Positions 34,614 through 40,334 of a DNA stretch of 40,334 nucleotides are shown piece by piece. A program made the translations under genes and the position numbers. The notes beneath the pieces are model-generated. The model ran no database searches. It saw only the letters and a list, made by a program, of their open reading frames with translations, and was not told the origin of the DNA. The DNA lies in assembly GCA_964475985.1 (NCBI GenBank), contig CAYYYP010000034.1, forward strand, positions 1 to 40,334, written 5' to 3'. Numbering within the stretch: the first letter of the stretch is position 1; each line of letters begins with the position of its first letter. This stretch comes from CAYYYP01 sp964475985 (GTDB lineage Bacteria > Bdellovibrionota > UBA1018 > CAYHWW01).

Positions 34614-35860
34614 ACATTCACCTCTGTGTGACTTAGGAAAATTCTATTAGCAGCATCTAAATTTTTAATTAGTGCTTCGTAGTTTTCGTTTTTTAGGGCA
34701 ATAAATGCGAGAAAATCAGAATTATCTCTGGGTTCAGATTTTATCTGTGCCCCGGTACTTTTTAAAAATGAGAGTTTCACATTGGATTCACCAAATTGAA
34801 GCTTTAATTCATTTTCAATCAATTCCTGGTCTACTCTTGAAAGGGTTCCGTTGTAGTTTGATATGACACCACGAATTCCTGCGTAGGATTTTTGTTTTAG
34901 CGCCGTATCGTTACTAGAGATGCCAGCACAATGATCTACCCAGCGTGTCCAAGGATTGAATTCTTCAAATGCCCAACTTGCAAGATCCCACAGCCACATA
35001 CCGCCTGGTCTTCTGTTTGGTTCCACACTAGCCAGCCGATTGTCGTTCAGAATAAAAAACTCATGGTGAAATGCTCCGCCCCGCGAACCTAGGCTCGTTA
35101 AAAGAGGTTCCAACACTTTATGGAATGACTCATTTTCCAATGCACTCAGAGGTGCAGGAACAACATGCTGGTACTCTGCTCTATATGCTCCAGAAGTTGT
35201 AAATTTTTTTGTAATCCAATATGAACCGCTGACACCATCAAAGCTATATTCTCCATCATCCGCCAGAATTTCCTCACAAATAACCCCAGCACTTAAACAC
35301 GCGCTATAGTCAGAAAGCCATTTTAAGAGGTCGGTTTTGTTTTGAATCTTCATGCAACCCCGACTGTTTCCTTCTGACGTCGGTTTTATAAAGAAGCATC
35401 CTTTTGAAGAGAGAATTTCGAATAGTTCAGCCTCTGAATTCGTTTTTAGAAAAAAGGGTTTTCTATAGCAAATTGAGTCAATATCAATTTCTGATTCAAG
35501 TCTTCTAAAAAGACTTTTATCAAGCATAGCATAGGAAGAGTTACAGTCATCTCCCGCAAGACCAAAGTGGCGCGCAACAAATGCGGCTCCAATCACCCCT
35601 TTGTCTGAAAAAGGAAGGCAGCCTAATAGTTCAAGATTTTCATTTTTTAAATATTCAATCACAGGTGTGAGAACTTCACTAGTTTCAACCTGACTATCAA
35701 GACAGTGGGCAGCAAGTTCTCTATCTTGGGCTATGATTCCTTCTTTAATTAAAAGAAGCTCGGCATTAAATCTTGTTTGGAAAATTTTTCGTAGTTTTAT
35801 GAGATCGTAACTTCGAGTGTTGTTATATCCAAAAACAGCAAATACTTTTTTCTGTTTCAT
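34604..35860 (-). CDS. ATP-grasp carboxylate-amine ligase (dipeptide-ligase-like)
   Basis: The 418-residue protein has the three ATP-grasp parts. An N-terminal Rossmann-like domain starts KVFAVFGYNN. The ATP-binding lid and strand carry FFIKPTSEGNSRGCMKI (K159) and ICEEILADDGEYSFDG (E196-E197). The Mg-binding end has E267 (FHHEFF), E280 and N282 (VEPNRRPGG). Enzymes of this layout activate a carboxylate as acyl phosphate and join it to an amine, as in the L-amino acid ligases BacD and RizA and in carnosine synthase. The likely role here is to couple an amino acid, possibly the one hydroxylated by the neighbouring oxygenase, to a second one. It overlaps the oxygenase stop (35857-35860, ATGA) and the transporter start. 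Substrates cannot be read from the sequence. Confidence 0.78.
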   Translation of the reverse strand: MKQKKVFAVFGYNNTRSYDLIKLRKIFQTRFNAELLLIKEGIIAQDRELAAHCLDSQVETSEVLTPVIEYLKNENLELLGCLPFSDKGVIGAAFVARHFGLAGDDCNSSYAMLDKSLFRRLESEIDIDSICYRKPFFLKTNSEAELFEILSSKGCFFIKPTSEGNSRGCMKIQNKTDLLKWLSDYSACLSAGVICEEILADDGEYSFDGVSGSYWITKKFTTSGAYRAEYQHVVPAPLSALENESFHKVLEPLLTSLGSRGGAFHHEFFILNDNRLASVEPNRRPGGMWLWDLASWAFEEFNPWTRWVDHCAGISSNDTALKQKSYAGIRGVISNYNGTLSRVDQELIENELKLQFGESNVKLSFLKSTGAQIKSEPRDNSDFLAFIALKNENYEALIKNLDAANRIFLSHTEVNVCA

Positions 35861-36882
35861 AATTTTTCCTGTTTTGTGCCTTTGCTTCGAAATAGAATGC
35901 GTGAAGATTCACCTTCGTAGAGCATTACTGGGTTGAGTGATGAGCGACCGTGCAGAATTTTGTAGTTAGAAAGAATACCAATGCTTCCAGTTGTTGGATT
36001 TGAGGCGATTGGTTTTATGGCTTTCAGTCCAAGCTTCATTTTATTGAAAATAGATTGAATATCTATGTCATAGAATCTCATGCGAGGTCCAACTTCATCA
36101 TCGACTCTGAAGTCGATCCGCATTCCGATTCCCTCAACGGGGTCACGTCTCAATACCGGTTTATTAACTCTGATGGTTCTCCCATTTACATTTTTTCCCG
36201 ATAGAAAGTAGGCATCTGCGAGTGCAAATTGCCCAAGTTCCGAATCAGTCAAACAAGCAACGACATCAAAAAGTAACCAAAACCAAGTTGGTGTTCTGGT
36301 GATGTCTTTACAAACTGTAAGGCACATTGCGTTGATAGGGAGGTCTTCATAAAGATCATCACTGTGTGGTCTAATAATGCCAAGCCCTCGGCCCCAGTCT
36401 GACGTGATTTTGTCATCATTTTTCGGAAACAATTCTTTATGGTCTTCGTATGGATATTTTATGTCTACGATACCAGCAATTTCTGCAATGGCTTCGTGGA
36501 CAAATTTGGCTAATGTCTTGTCTGGGATATGAAAGACGTGATCCAGTAGCACTGCAGCATTATGCGATTCAATTGATCCGACGCCTTTAATACTTTTCAA
36601 GTCGTTTGTGTTACTGTTTTCAATGATCAATACTTTTAGTTGTAAATAGAGCGAAGACTCACATGCATTTTGGTCCCTTGTAACCCACCATTCATTTATG
36701 ATTTTTCCAATATAGGAGAGATCCAGTCTTTTTACTGTTTCCCTTTTAAGTTCAGATCGAATCATTGATCCCAAGATTTCAAAATGATTCTTCGGAGCTA
36801 GTTCATCCCACAGCTCAGATTCATTTTTATTTTCCTTTAGTGCGAACTCTTCAGATAGAACTGAAGAAGATAAATTTAGCAT
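35857..36882 (-). CDS. clavaminate-synthase-like Fe(II)/2-oxoglutarate-dependent oxygenase
   Basis: The 341-residue protein fits the non-heme iron oxygenases that hydroxylate free amino acids (clavaminate synthase, AsnO, VioC). The facial triad is H173-S-D175 (IIRPHSDDLYED) and H311 (YKILHGRSSL). The 136-residue spacing from H173 is close to the 135 of clavaminate synthase. R328 (SSRILFR) is the expected 2-oxoglutarate-binding Arg. The proximal acid is Asp, where the named members usually have Glu. The N-terminal 100 residues are helical, as in the family. It is first of three overlapping genes with the ATP-grasp ligase and transporter, so it probably prepares a hydroxylated or desaturated amino acid for ligation. 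The upstream leader and IS remnant are AT-rich. Confidence 0.75.
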   Translation of the reverse strand: MLNLSSSVLSEEFALKENKNESELWDELAPKNHFEILGSMIRSELKRETVKRLDLSYIGKIINEWWVTRDQNACESSLYLQLKVLIIENSNTNDLKSIKGVGSIESHNAAVLLDHVFHIPDKTLAKFVHEAIAEIAGIVDIKYPYEDHKELFPKNDDKITSDWGRGLGIIRPHSDDLYEDLPINAMCLTVCKDITRTPTWFWLLFDVVACLTDSELGQFALADAYFLSGKNVNGRTIRVNKPVLRRDPVEGIGMRIDFRVDDEVGPRMRFYDIDIQSIFNKMKLGLKAIKPIASNPTTGSIGILSNYKILHGRSSLNPVMLYEGESSRILFRSKGTKQEKL

Positions 36883-37255
36883 AATATAATTCGCCCTGTT
36901 TTCTGTTTGAGTAATTTGCTTTCACAGAAGCGGCATTTGCATCTTTTGGGCCAAAGTTAGTGCTAGGGTTGGCCACGCAATTTCGCAGCTTTTAAGGCCT
37001 ATTTTAGCAGCAGCCGACATATGTACTCATGAGTGAGTCATCAACTATGTTCGGACTACTGGAATTAAGTGTAGTGTATTCAAGACATCATATTCGGGGA
37101 ATATCACTTCTTTTATGCTGCCTTTACGGCCGCGAATATTGTCTGCAGCGCTTTTGCTAGCGATGAGGGGGTTCTTGCTGAAATCTCACCGGAGAAGGGG
37201 GTGTCACTTTCACTATAACTAATTCTATTTGTTTTTTTTACGTTACCACTGGAGT
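36883..37255. other. non-coding stretch upstream of the oxygenase cassette
   Basis: I see no gene in these 373 bases. They hold the presumed leader of the minus-strand cassette and a candidate promoter (37016-37044), with a short AGGG about 11 bases before the oxygenase ATG. The right end meets TGCCCC (37256), where the IS3-type sequence seems to begin. A 69-codon minus-strand ORF (37113-37322) crosses this boundary and looks spurious. Confidence 0.5.
37016..37044 (-). promoter_or_regulatory. candidate promoter of the oxygenase/ligase/transporter cassette
   Basis: On the minus strand TTGATG (37039-37044), 17 bases, TATGTC (37016-37021). The spacer contains the palindrome ACTCATGAGT (37025-37034), which might be a regulator site. 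The implied leader is about 127 bases. Both hexamers are only partial matches. Confidence 0.3.
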
Positions 37256-37305
37256 TGCCCCTAATTGGATCGGACACTTTTCCATGATAAGGGAGAAGAG
37301 AAAAT

Positions 37306-37660
37306 ATGGAGTTTCCAGTCAACGCAGCGGGTAAGCGAATATTCCCGCCTGAATTTAAGAGAAGTATTGAGTGAACTTAATCAGGGCAGCTCAGTAAATG
37401 ACTTAGCCAGAAAATATTCGATCAGCGTGACCAATATTTTAAATTGGCGAAAGTCGACGCAGCTAGCGATGTTTACGAGACGAGTATCGGCAGCGGCCTC
37501 CGAGCAAGCGTCGGTGTTGCAGGACATGGTCCCGGTTTCGGAATACCAGCGCGTAATTGAGGAAAACAAGAACCTTAAACGCTCGCTTGTGAACATGACG
37601 GTGGATAGGGATATTTTAAGGGATGCGGTCGATATCGCGTCTAAAAAAAAGTGGCTTTAG
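37306..37660 (+). pseudogene. IS3-family transposase OrfA, frameshifted
   Basis: ATG 37306 begins MEFPVNAAGKRIFPPEFKR and then hits TGA after two more codons. The neighbouring frame continues with EVLSELNQGSSVNDLARKY, then VTNILNWRK, the helix-turn-helix of IS3-type OrfA. Joining the two gives PPEFKREVLSELNQG, the normal family sequence, so a net one-base frame change (one base gained or two lost) lies near 37357. A leucine-zipper-like helix (VIEENKNLKRSLVNM) and the end VDIASKKKWL follow. An open reading to a TTG at 37265 exists in the second frame but lacks the proper N-terminus. Confidence 0.75.
37643..37651 (+). other. A8-G slippery site for -1 frameshifting between OrfA and OrfB
   Basis: Eight A residues followed by G lie three codons before the OrfA stop. 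OrfB runs in the -1 frame from here. Programmed -1 slippage on an A-run is the standard way IS3 elements make the OrfAB transposase. In this decayed copy it is only a relic. Confidence 0.65.
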
Positions 37661-37798
37661 CCAAAGAGATCATTAAACGAAAGAAGTTTAAGATTAAACG
37701 GATTTGCCGAGTGCTTGGGGTGTCTCGTTCTAATCAGTACGAGCATCCCAGGTGGATCTGGAGCAGCATGATAAAGAGCGGAGCAAAGAAATGCATAC
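37652..37798 (+). pseudogene. IS3-family transposase OrfB, N-terminal fragment
   Basis: The -1 frame encodes KEIIKRKKFKIKRICRVLG and then VSRSNQYE, matching the N-terminal helical region of IS3 OrfB. After 37745 the sensible reading moves to another frame (SQVDLEQHDKERSKEMHT, 37746-37799), indicating a second frameshift. The sequence then ends, with none of the DDE catalytic core. It has no function by itself. Confidence 0.65.
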
Positions 37799-38284
37799 CT
37801 AAACCAGCCCGTTGTCCCGAAGATCTTGCAGTATGAGGAGAAGTTCATCCGCTTTACGCCGCGTAAGTACCGTCGGCTCAACGTAACGGTAAAGAATGAT
37901 GCCGCGCGAATTTAAAATTAATATCGCGCGGCTGCTTCTTCCGAACATAATGAAAGATGAGACTTCATATTGAAGTGCCACCGTCCGATCGAAGTCACTT
38001 AAAAGCTTAAATGGAAACTCGTATTTCGTAGCAAACTTTAAATGTTCTTCGGTTGAGTTTGTACTTATTCCATACAACTGAATGCCGAATTTCTCGAAGT
38101 CAGGCCAAGCGTCACGGTAGTTACACAATTGTTTAGTGCATACTAAAGTAAAATCTCCGGGATAAAATACCAACATGACGGGCCCGTTGTTCAGAATTTT
38201 ATATAACGAGATTTTCTCGCCCGATTGATCTTCAAGGGTAAAATTTGGCGCACGCTTACCAATGACCGTTCCTAGACCTTCCAT
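37799..38284 (-). CDS. peroxiredoxin, PrxQ/BCP type
   Basis: The 161-residue thiol peroxidase reduces hydrogen peroxide and organic hydroperoxides. The universal PxxxTxxC motif is P42-GDF-T46-LV-C49. C54, five residues on (CTKQLC), is the usual resolving Cys of the BCP/PrxQ group, so it works as an atypical 2-Cys enzyme recharged by thioredoxin or similar. The thioredoxin-fold N-terminus (KRAPNFTLEDQSGEKISL) is normal. No signal peptide is present. The gene's stop codon touches the truncated end of the IS3 remnant, so its last few residues may have been altered, although total length is within the family range. An acetyltransferase gene lies 85 bases upstream on the same strand. Confidence 0.88.
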   Translation of the reverse strand: MEGLGTVIGKRAPNFTLEDQSGEKISLYKILNNGPVMLVFYPGDFTLVCTKQLCNYRDAWPDFEKFGIQLYGISTNSTEEHLKFATKYEFPFKLLSDFDRTVALQYEVSSFIMFGRSSRAILILNSRGIILYRYVEPTVLTRRKADELLLILQDLRDNGLV

Positions 38285-38369
38285 AAAGTAAATGATCTCA
38301 GTTGTGAAATGTCATAGCAATAGAAAAGGCTGAGTCACGCCCGGTCAGCGTCGATTGGAGTACGATAAA

Positions 38370-38933
38370 CTAGAGTGTCGTATCTAGTTTTTTAAGCATG
38401 AAGACCAATGGGTCGCCATTTCTAATATTGTGGCCAATAAGCTGAAACCCTGAGCGTTCGTACCATTCTACGAGCCACCCAGTCTTTTGAGCAGTTTCAA
38501 GTAAGACCCCAATACATTTTCTTCTCCTGGATTCAGATTCGAAAAAATTAAGAATGCTTTGCCCAAGGCCGCTTTTTCCATAATTAGGATCAACCGCTAG
38601 AGAATAGAAATAACCAAAGGTTCCTTTCGCTAAATAAGGGATCAATGAAGGGTTACTCAACGTTGTTGCGTCAGTGCGATGGGCCCGGTTCATAGTCATT
38701 TCCAAACCGGCTAGCTTGGGTTTTCCAAAGTTTATGCAAACGGATCCAACGATTCTCTTCCGACTATCTTCCAAAGCATATCCATCGCGTACTAAAAACG
38801 AAGCGACAGTGGCCTCAGTTAAGGCCGAAGTATCGAATCCAATAGGTTCCCAAAGCTTAAAGGCAGATTTCATTAACTCCGTAGTCGGACCGACATCGCC
38901 GACTTCAGCTTTTCTAAAGAAATGGGGGTCCAT
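38370..38933 (-). CDS. GNAT-family N-acetyltransferase
   Basis: The 187-residue protein has the GNAT fold pattern. The central strand FGYFYSLAVDPNYGKSGLGQ contains the acetyl-CoA pyrophosphate loop (R/Q-x-x-G-x-G/A analogue, GKSGLGQS), followed by a helix and the strand CIGVLLETA. WYERSGFQLIGHN matches the typical late motif YERxGF. It should transfer an acetyl group from acetyl-CoA to an amine. The substrate is unknown. The frame is open to a TTG at 38990, overlapping the upstream membrane-protein gene. ATG 38933 is preferred because it leaves MDPHFFRKAEVGDV, a normal GNAT start. It lies between the membrane protein and the peroxiredoxin on one strand, possibly as one transcript. Confidence 0.8.
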   Translation of the reverse strand: MDPHFFRKAEVGDVGPTTELMKSAFKLWEPIGFDTSALTEATVASFLVRDGYALEDSRKRIVGSVCINFGKPKLAGLEMTMNRAHRTDATTLSNPSLIPYLAKGTFGYFYSLAVDPNYGKSGLGQSILNFFESESRRRKCIGVLLETAQKTGWLVEWYERSGFQLIGHNIRNGDPLVFMLKKLDTTL

Positions 38934-38959
38934 AACGGGAGCATACCATTTTCCATTAC

Positions 38960-39298
38960 TTAAAAAGCGTTGAAAAACTCGGAACCACAAAACCGGCAGC
39001 GATGAGCCCTTTTATGAAAAAAAAGACTTGTGACCAGAGTCATCAAACCTGCCCATAACATACCGCGATAGCCAAGAAGCCAGACTAGCAGAGAATATTT
39101 AGCCCGATAGGAAGTCGGAATATAACTGGCCGGTGTCGTAAGCGCGCTATAGGTAAACCAAGTGATAGCTGGCGCGTATACTAACAAACTACAAAAAATA
39201 TAGAGCAGGTTTAATCTTGAACGACCTTCTCGATCGCAACTAGAGCAAGTGATATTCCGAGGCCACAAGAGAAAGAACATACATCTGTATTTTAGCAT
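38960..39298 (-). CDS. small membrane protein with Cys pairs at both ends
   Basis: The 112-residue protein has two or three hydrophobic segments (LLYIFCSLLVYAPAITW about 31-47, YSLLVWLLGYRGMLWAGLMTL about 68-88) flanked by C18-S-S-C21 (ITCSSCD) and C101-R-F-C104 (HRCRFCGSEF). The two CxxC pairs could together bind one zinc if both ends lie in the cytoplasm. No family is recognised. GGAG sits only one base before the first ATG (39298). An in-frame ATG at 39280 is an alternative. It precedes the acetyltransferase gene on the same strand. Confidence 0.55.
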   Translation of the reverse strand: MLKYRCMFFLLWPRNITCSSCDREGRSRLNLLYIFCSLLVYAPAITWFTYSALTTPASYIPTSYRAKYSLLVWLLGYRGMLWAGLMTLVTSLFFHKRAHRCRFCGSEFFNAF

Positions 39299-39435
39299 AC
39301 TCCGTCGTTAGCGTTGCCTGGTAGTTCAGTGAATAAAATATATTGAGTCCTGGCTGAAATTAATGTACAGGTTTGCTCGAATTATTGCCTTCCCGTTCCA
39401 ACGAGTCGGTAAGAATGCTTCACGAAATGGTCCAC

Positions 39436-39440
39436 GGAGG
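39436..39440 (+). promoter_or_regulatory. Shine-Dalgarno site that sets the start of the exported orphan
   Basis: GGAGG lies six bases before ATG 39447. An earlier in-frame ATG at 39363 has no such site and would put 28 extra residues before the signal peptide. Confidence 0.7.
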
Positions 39441-39446
39441 ATCGAC

Positions 39447-40046
39447 ATGCTCGCACGAAACTTTCTCTTATCAATGACACTTATTTACTTAACTTCCTTC
39501 GCAGAGGCGACGGTAAGTTTTCGACTCGCAAGATTTGAAGGGGTTGCGGGTGACGGGGTTGGCCGCATTTTTGTCACCCCCCAAAGCTCCGGTGCGATTC
39601 AACTTGTGTCGAGCACTATAAACCTAACCGTTGATCCGGTGGTCGTTTCTGATGACCGAAGGGCTCGTGGGCTTCTGGTTTTGAACTTAGGTGCTGACCG
39701 AACACTAACAATATCTTCTGGAACTGGCCCACTTCGACAAGCTTCATACGTGTTGCATATAGACGGTACAGACATTCCATTGCATCCAACCCTAGCGGTT
39801 TCAACTCGTTCGACGATCATAAGAAGTGAACGACCCCTGGCACCCAGATTTGCCGACCCGGTTAACCCCGGTGACACGCCAGACATTGGCCACGGACCCC
39901 AACTGCATTGCCAGCCAGGATACGAGTTGCGCACTATGGAAACGAACTGTGTACGCAACCCGGACCAAGCGGATAGCCCAAGCCGATGCACCGAGACGAT
40001 CTGTGTGCGACAAGAAACCGGCCCCGACTACCATTACAAAAGGTAG
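39447..40046 (+). CDS. exported protein of unknown function
   Basis: I do not recognise this 199-residue protein. It starts with a signal peptide (LARNFLLSMTLIYLTSFAEA). The mature N-terminal about 115 residues are strand-rich (for example GRIFVTPQSSGAIQL and TLTISSGTGPL), like an extracellular beta-sandwich. The C-terminal about 50 residues contain four Cys (LHCQPGYEL, TNCVR, RCTETICVR), which could form two disulfides after export. No partner is evident. It is divergent from the small membrane-protein gene. Confidence 0.55.
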   Translation: MLARNFLLSMTLIYLTSFAEATVSFRLARFEGVAGDGVGRIFVTPQSSGAIQLVSSTINLTVDPVVVSDDRRARGLLVLNLGADRTLTISSGTGPLRQASYVLHIDGTDIPLHPTLAVSTRSTIIRSERPLAPRFADPVNPGDTPDIGHGPQLHCQPGYELRTMETNCVRNPDQADSPSRCTETICVRQETGPDYHYKR

Positions 40047-40051
40047 CCCTA

Positions 40052-40080
40052 GAGTCGGAGGGGTCCCTTGGCCGAGGCTC
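40052..40080 (+). terminator. possible terminator hairpin after the exported orphan
   Basis: GAGTCGG (40052-40058) can pair with CCGA (40072-40075) and CTC (40078-40080) with a two-base bulge. An inner AGGG/CCCT stem can also form. No T tract follows. An AT-rich near-palindrome CTTATTAAAT/ATTTATTAAG (40096-40122) lies just downstream. Confidence 0.33.
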
Positions 40081-40157
40081 GAATAATCGTACCGGCTTAT
40101 TAAATAAAAATCATTTATTAAGTTGATGGCACAACTGTGGTCTGGTATATGCCTCCA

Positions 40158-40283
40158 ATGAAAAAACGGCTTGCTCTTCTCAAAAAATTTCCCTTTTGCC
40201 TTCTCGGGCTTGTTGTCTTTTCAATGGCAAGCGGCTTTACCAGTTGTCATGATTTCCAAAGGGTAGCGCCGGACGCTGGGTGA
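40158..40283 (+). CDS. short lipoprotein-like ORF, possibly truncated
   Basis: The ATG opens a 41-codon ORF: a basic start (MKKRLALLKK), a hydrophobic core (FCLLGLVVFSMASG) and a Cys (GFTSC), resembling a lipoprotein signal peptide, although the residue at -3 (Phe) is poor for a lipobox. Only 11 residues follow the Cys before TGA. The stop codon sits where a repeat-bearing sequence begins, so the gene may have been cut by an insertion. It could also simply be a small toxin-like lysis lipoprotein or chance. Confidence 0.35.
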   Translation: MKKRLALLKKFPFCLLGLVVFSMASGFTSCHDFQRVAPDAG

Positions 40284-40290
40284 CCGATCC

Positions 40291-40334
40291 GGCCGAACTG
40301 ACCCACCCGTTTCGGCGGAGTTGACCCACCCGTT
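40291..40334. repeat. two direct repeats with 23-base period, possible insertion-sequence end
   Basis: GGCCGAACTGACCCACCCGTT (40291-40311, of which the last 17 bases are the core) is repeated with three changes at 40314-40334, where the window ends. Closely spaced subterminal repeats of this kind mark the ends of IS21-like elements, whose transposase genes would lie beyond the edge. Confidence 0.5.

Larger units (their letters stand above)
37256..37798 (+). mobile_element. decayed IS3-family insertion sequence, right part missing
   Basis: The left end is taken as TGCCCCTAATTGG (37256), a plausible terminal repeat. It is followed by a frameshifted orfA, an A8-G slippery site and only the first 40-50 codons of orfB. 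Sequence related to a transposase stops at 37798, at the stop codon of the peroxiredoxin gene on the other strand. The catalytic DDE part and the right terminal repeat are absent, so the element cannot move itself. Confidence 0.7.

Noticed and set aside
34604..35860. D-Ala-D-Ala ligase or carbamoyl-phosphate synthase as identity of the ATP-grasp protein
   Set aside because: Length, overall layout and neighbours (oxygenase and transporter) fit L-amino acid ligase-like enzymes better. No cell-wall or carbamoyl-phosphate genes are near.
37265..37305. TTG start giving an intact-looking 131-codon OrfA
   Set aside because: It reads through the terminal repeat region and lacks the normal PEFKR start, which is found in another frame from ATG 37306.
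37113..37322. 69-codon minus-strand ORF crossing the left IS end
   Set aside because: It spans unrelated spacer and the IS terminal region, has no ribosome-binding site and has no recognisable motif.

Overview
This is a 40.3 kb chromosomal window from a Gram-negative bacterium. It carries the 3' part of a tRNA gene, infA, an RND/TolC-type envelope efflux operon and many proteins with signal peptides. TTG and GTG starts, and large exported HEAT-repeat or orphan proteins, are common. This fits Bdellovibrionota or a related former deltaproteobacterial lineage, but that placement is an inference from style and not from a marker tree.

Layout. 1-56: 3' part of a tRNA-Val(GAC). 164-544: a stand-alone response-regulator receiver whose stop codon overlaps that of a convergent exported M3-like zinc peptidase (541-2571). 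2675-10154, minus strand: a three-gene operon with 4-base overlaps encoding a TolC-like outer-membrane protein and two different RND transporters, with no periplasmic adaptor gene beside them. 10336-12876: a membrane protein fused to a spermidine-synthase-like domain. 12963-15596, minus: an exported helical-repeat protein, a CDF metal exporter and IF-1 (infA) with an unusual Gly/Ser/Pro tail. 15756-17596, plus: a ferritin-like protein overlapping a glycosyltransferase.

17666-33390 is about 16 kb of almost only exported orphan proteins on both strands. They are two unknown exported proteins, a 1600-residue protein in which I see a possible transglutaminase-like Cys-His-Asp triad, a propeller-like exported protein, an exported protein with a perfect JAMM motif, a 1105-residue HEAT-repeat protein and a small partner translationally coupled to it. 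These read as a set of envelope or secreted proteins. Their shared function is unknown.

33489-36882, minus, is the most interesting segment: three overlapping AT-rich genes encoding a clavaminate-synthase-like Fe(II)/2-oxoglutarate oxygenase, an ATP-grasp ligase and an MFS-type transporter. This is the minimal set for oxidising an amino acid, joining it to another by an amide bond and exporting the product, so it may be a small (di)peptide natural-product cassette. Beside it lies a decayed IS3-family insertion sequence (about 37256-37798), followed by a PrxQ/BCP peroxiredoxin, a GNAT acetyltransferase and a small membrane protein with Cys pairs at both ends, all minus. The window ends with an exported orphan, a very short lipoprotein-like ORF and a 23-base-period direct repeat that may be the end of another insertion sequence.
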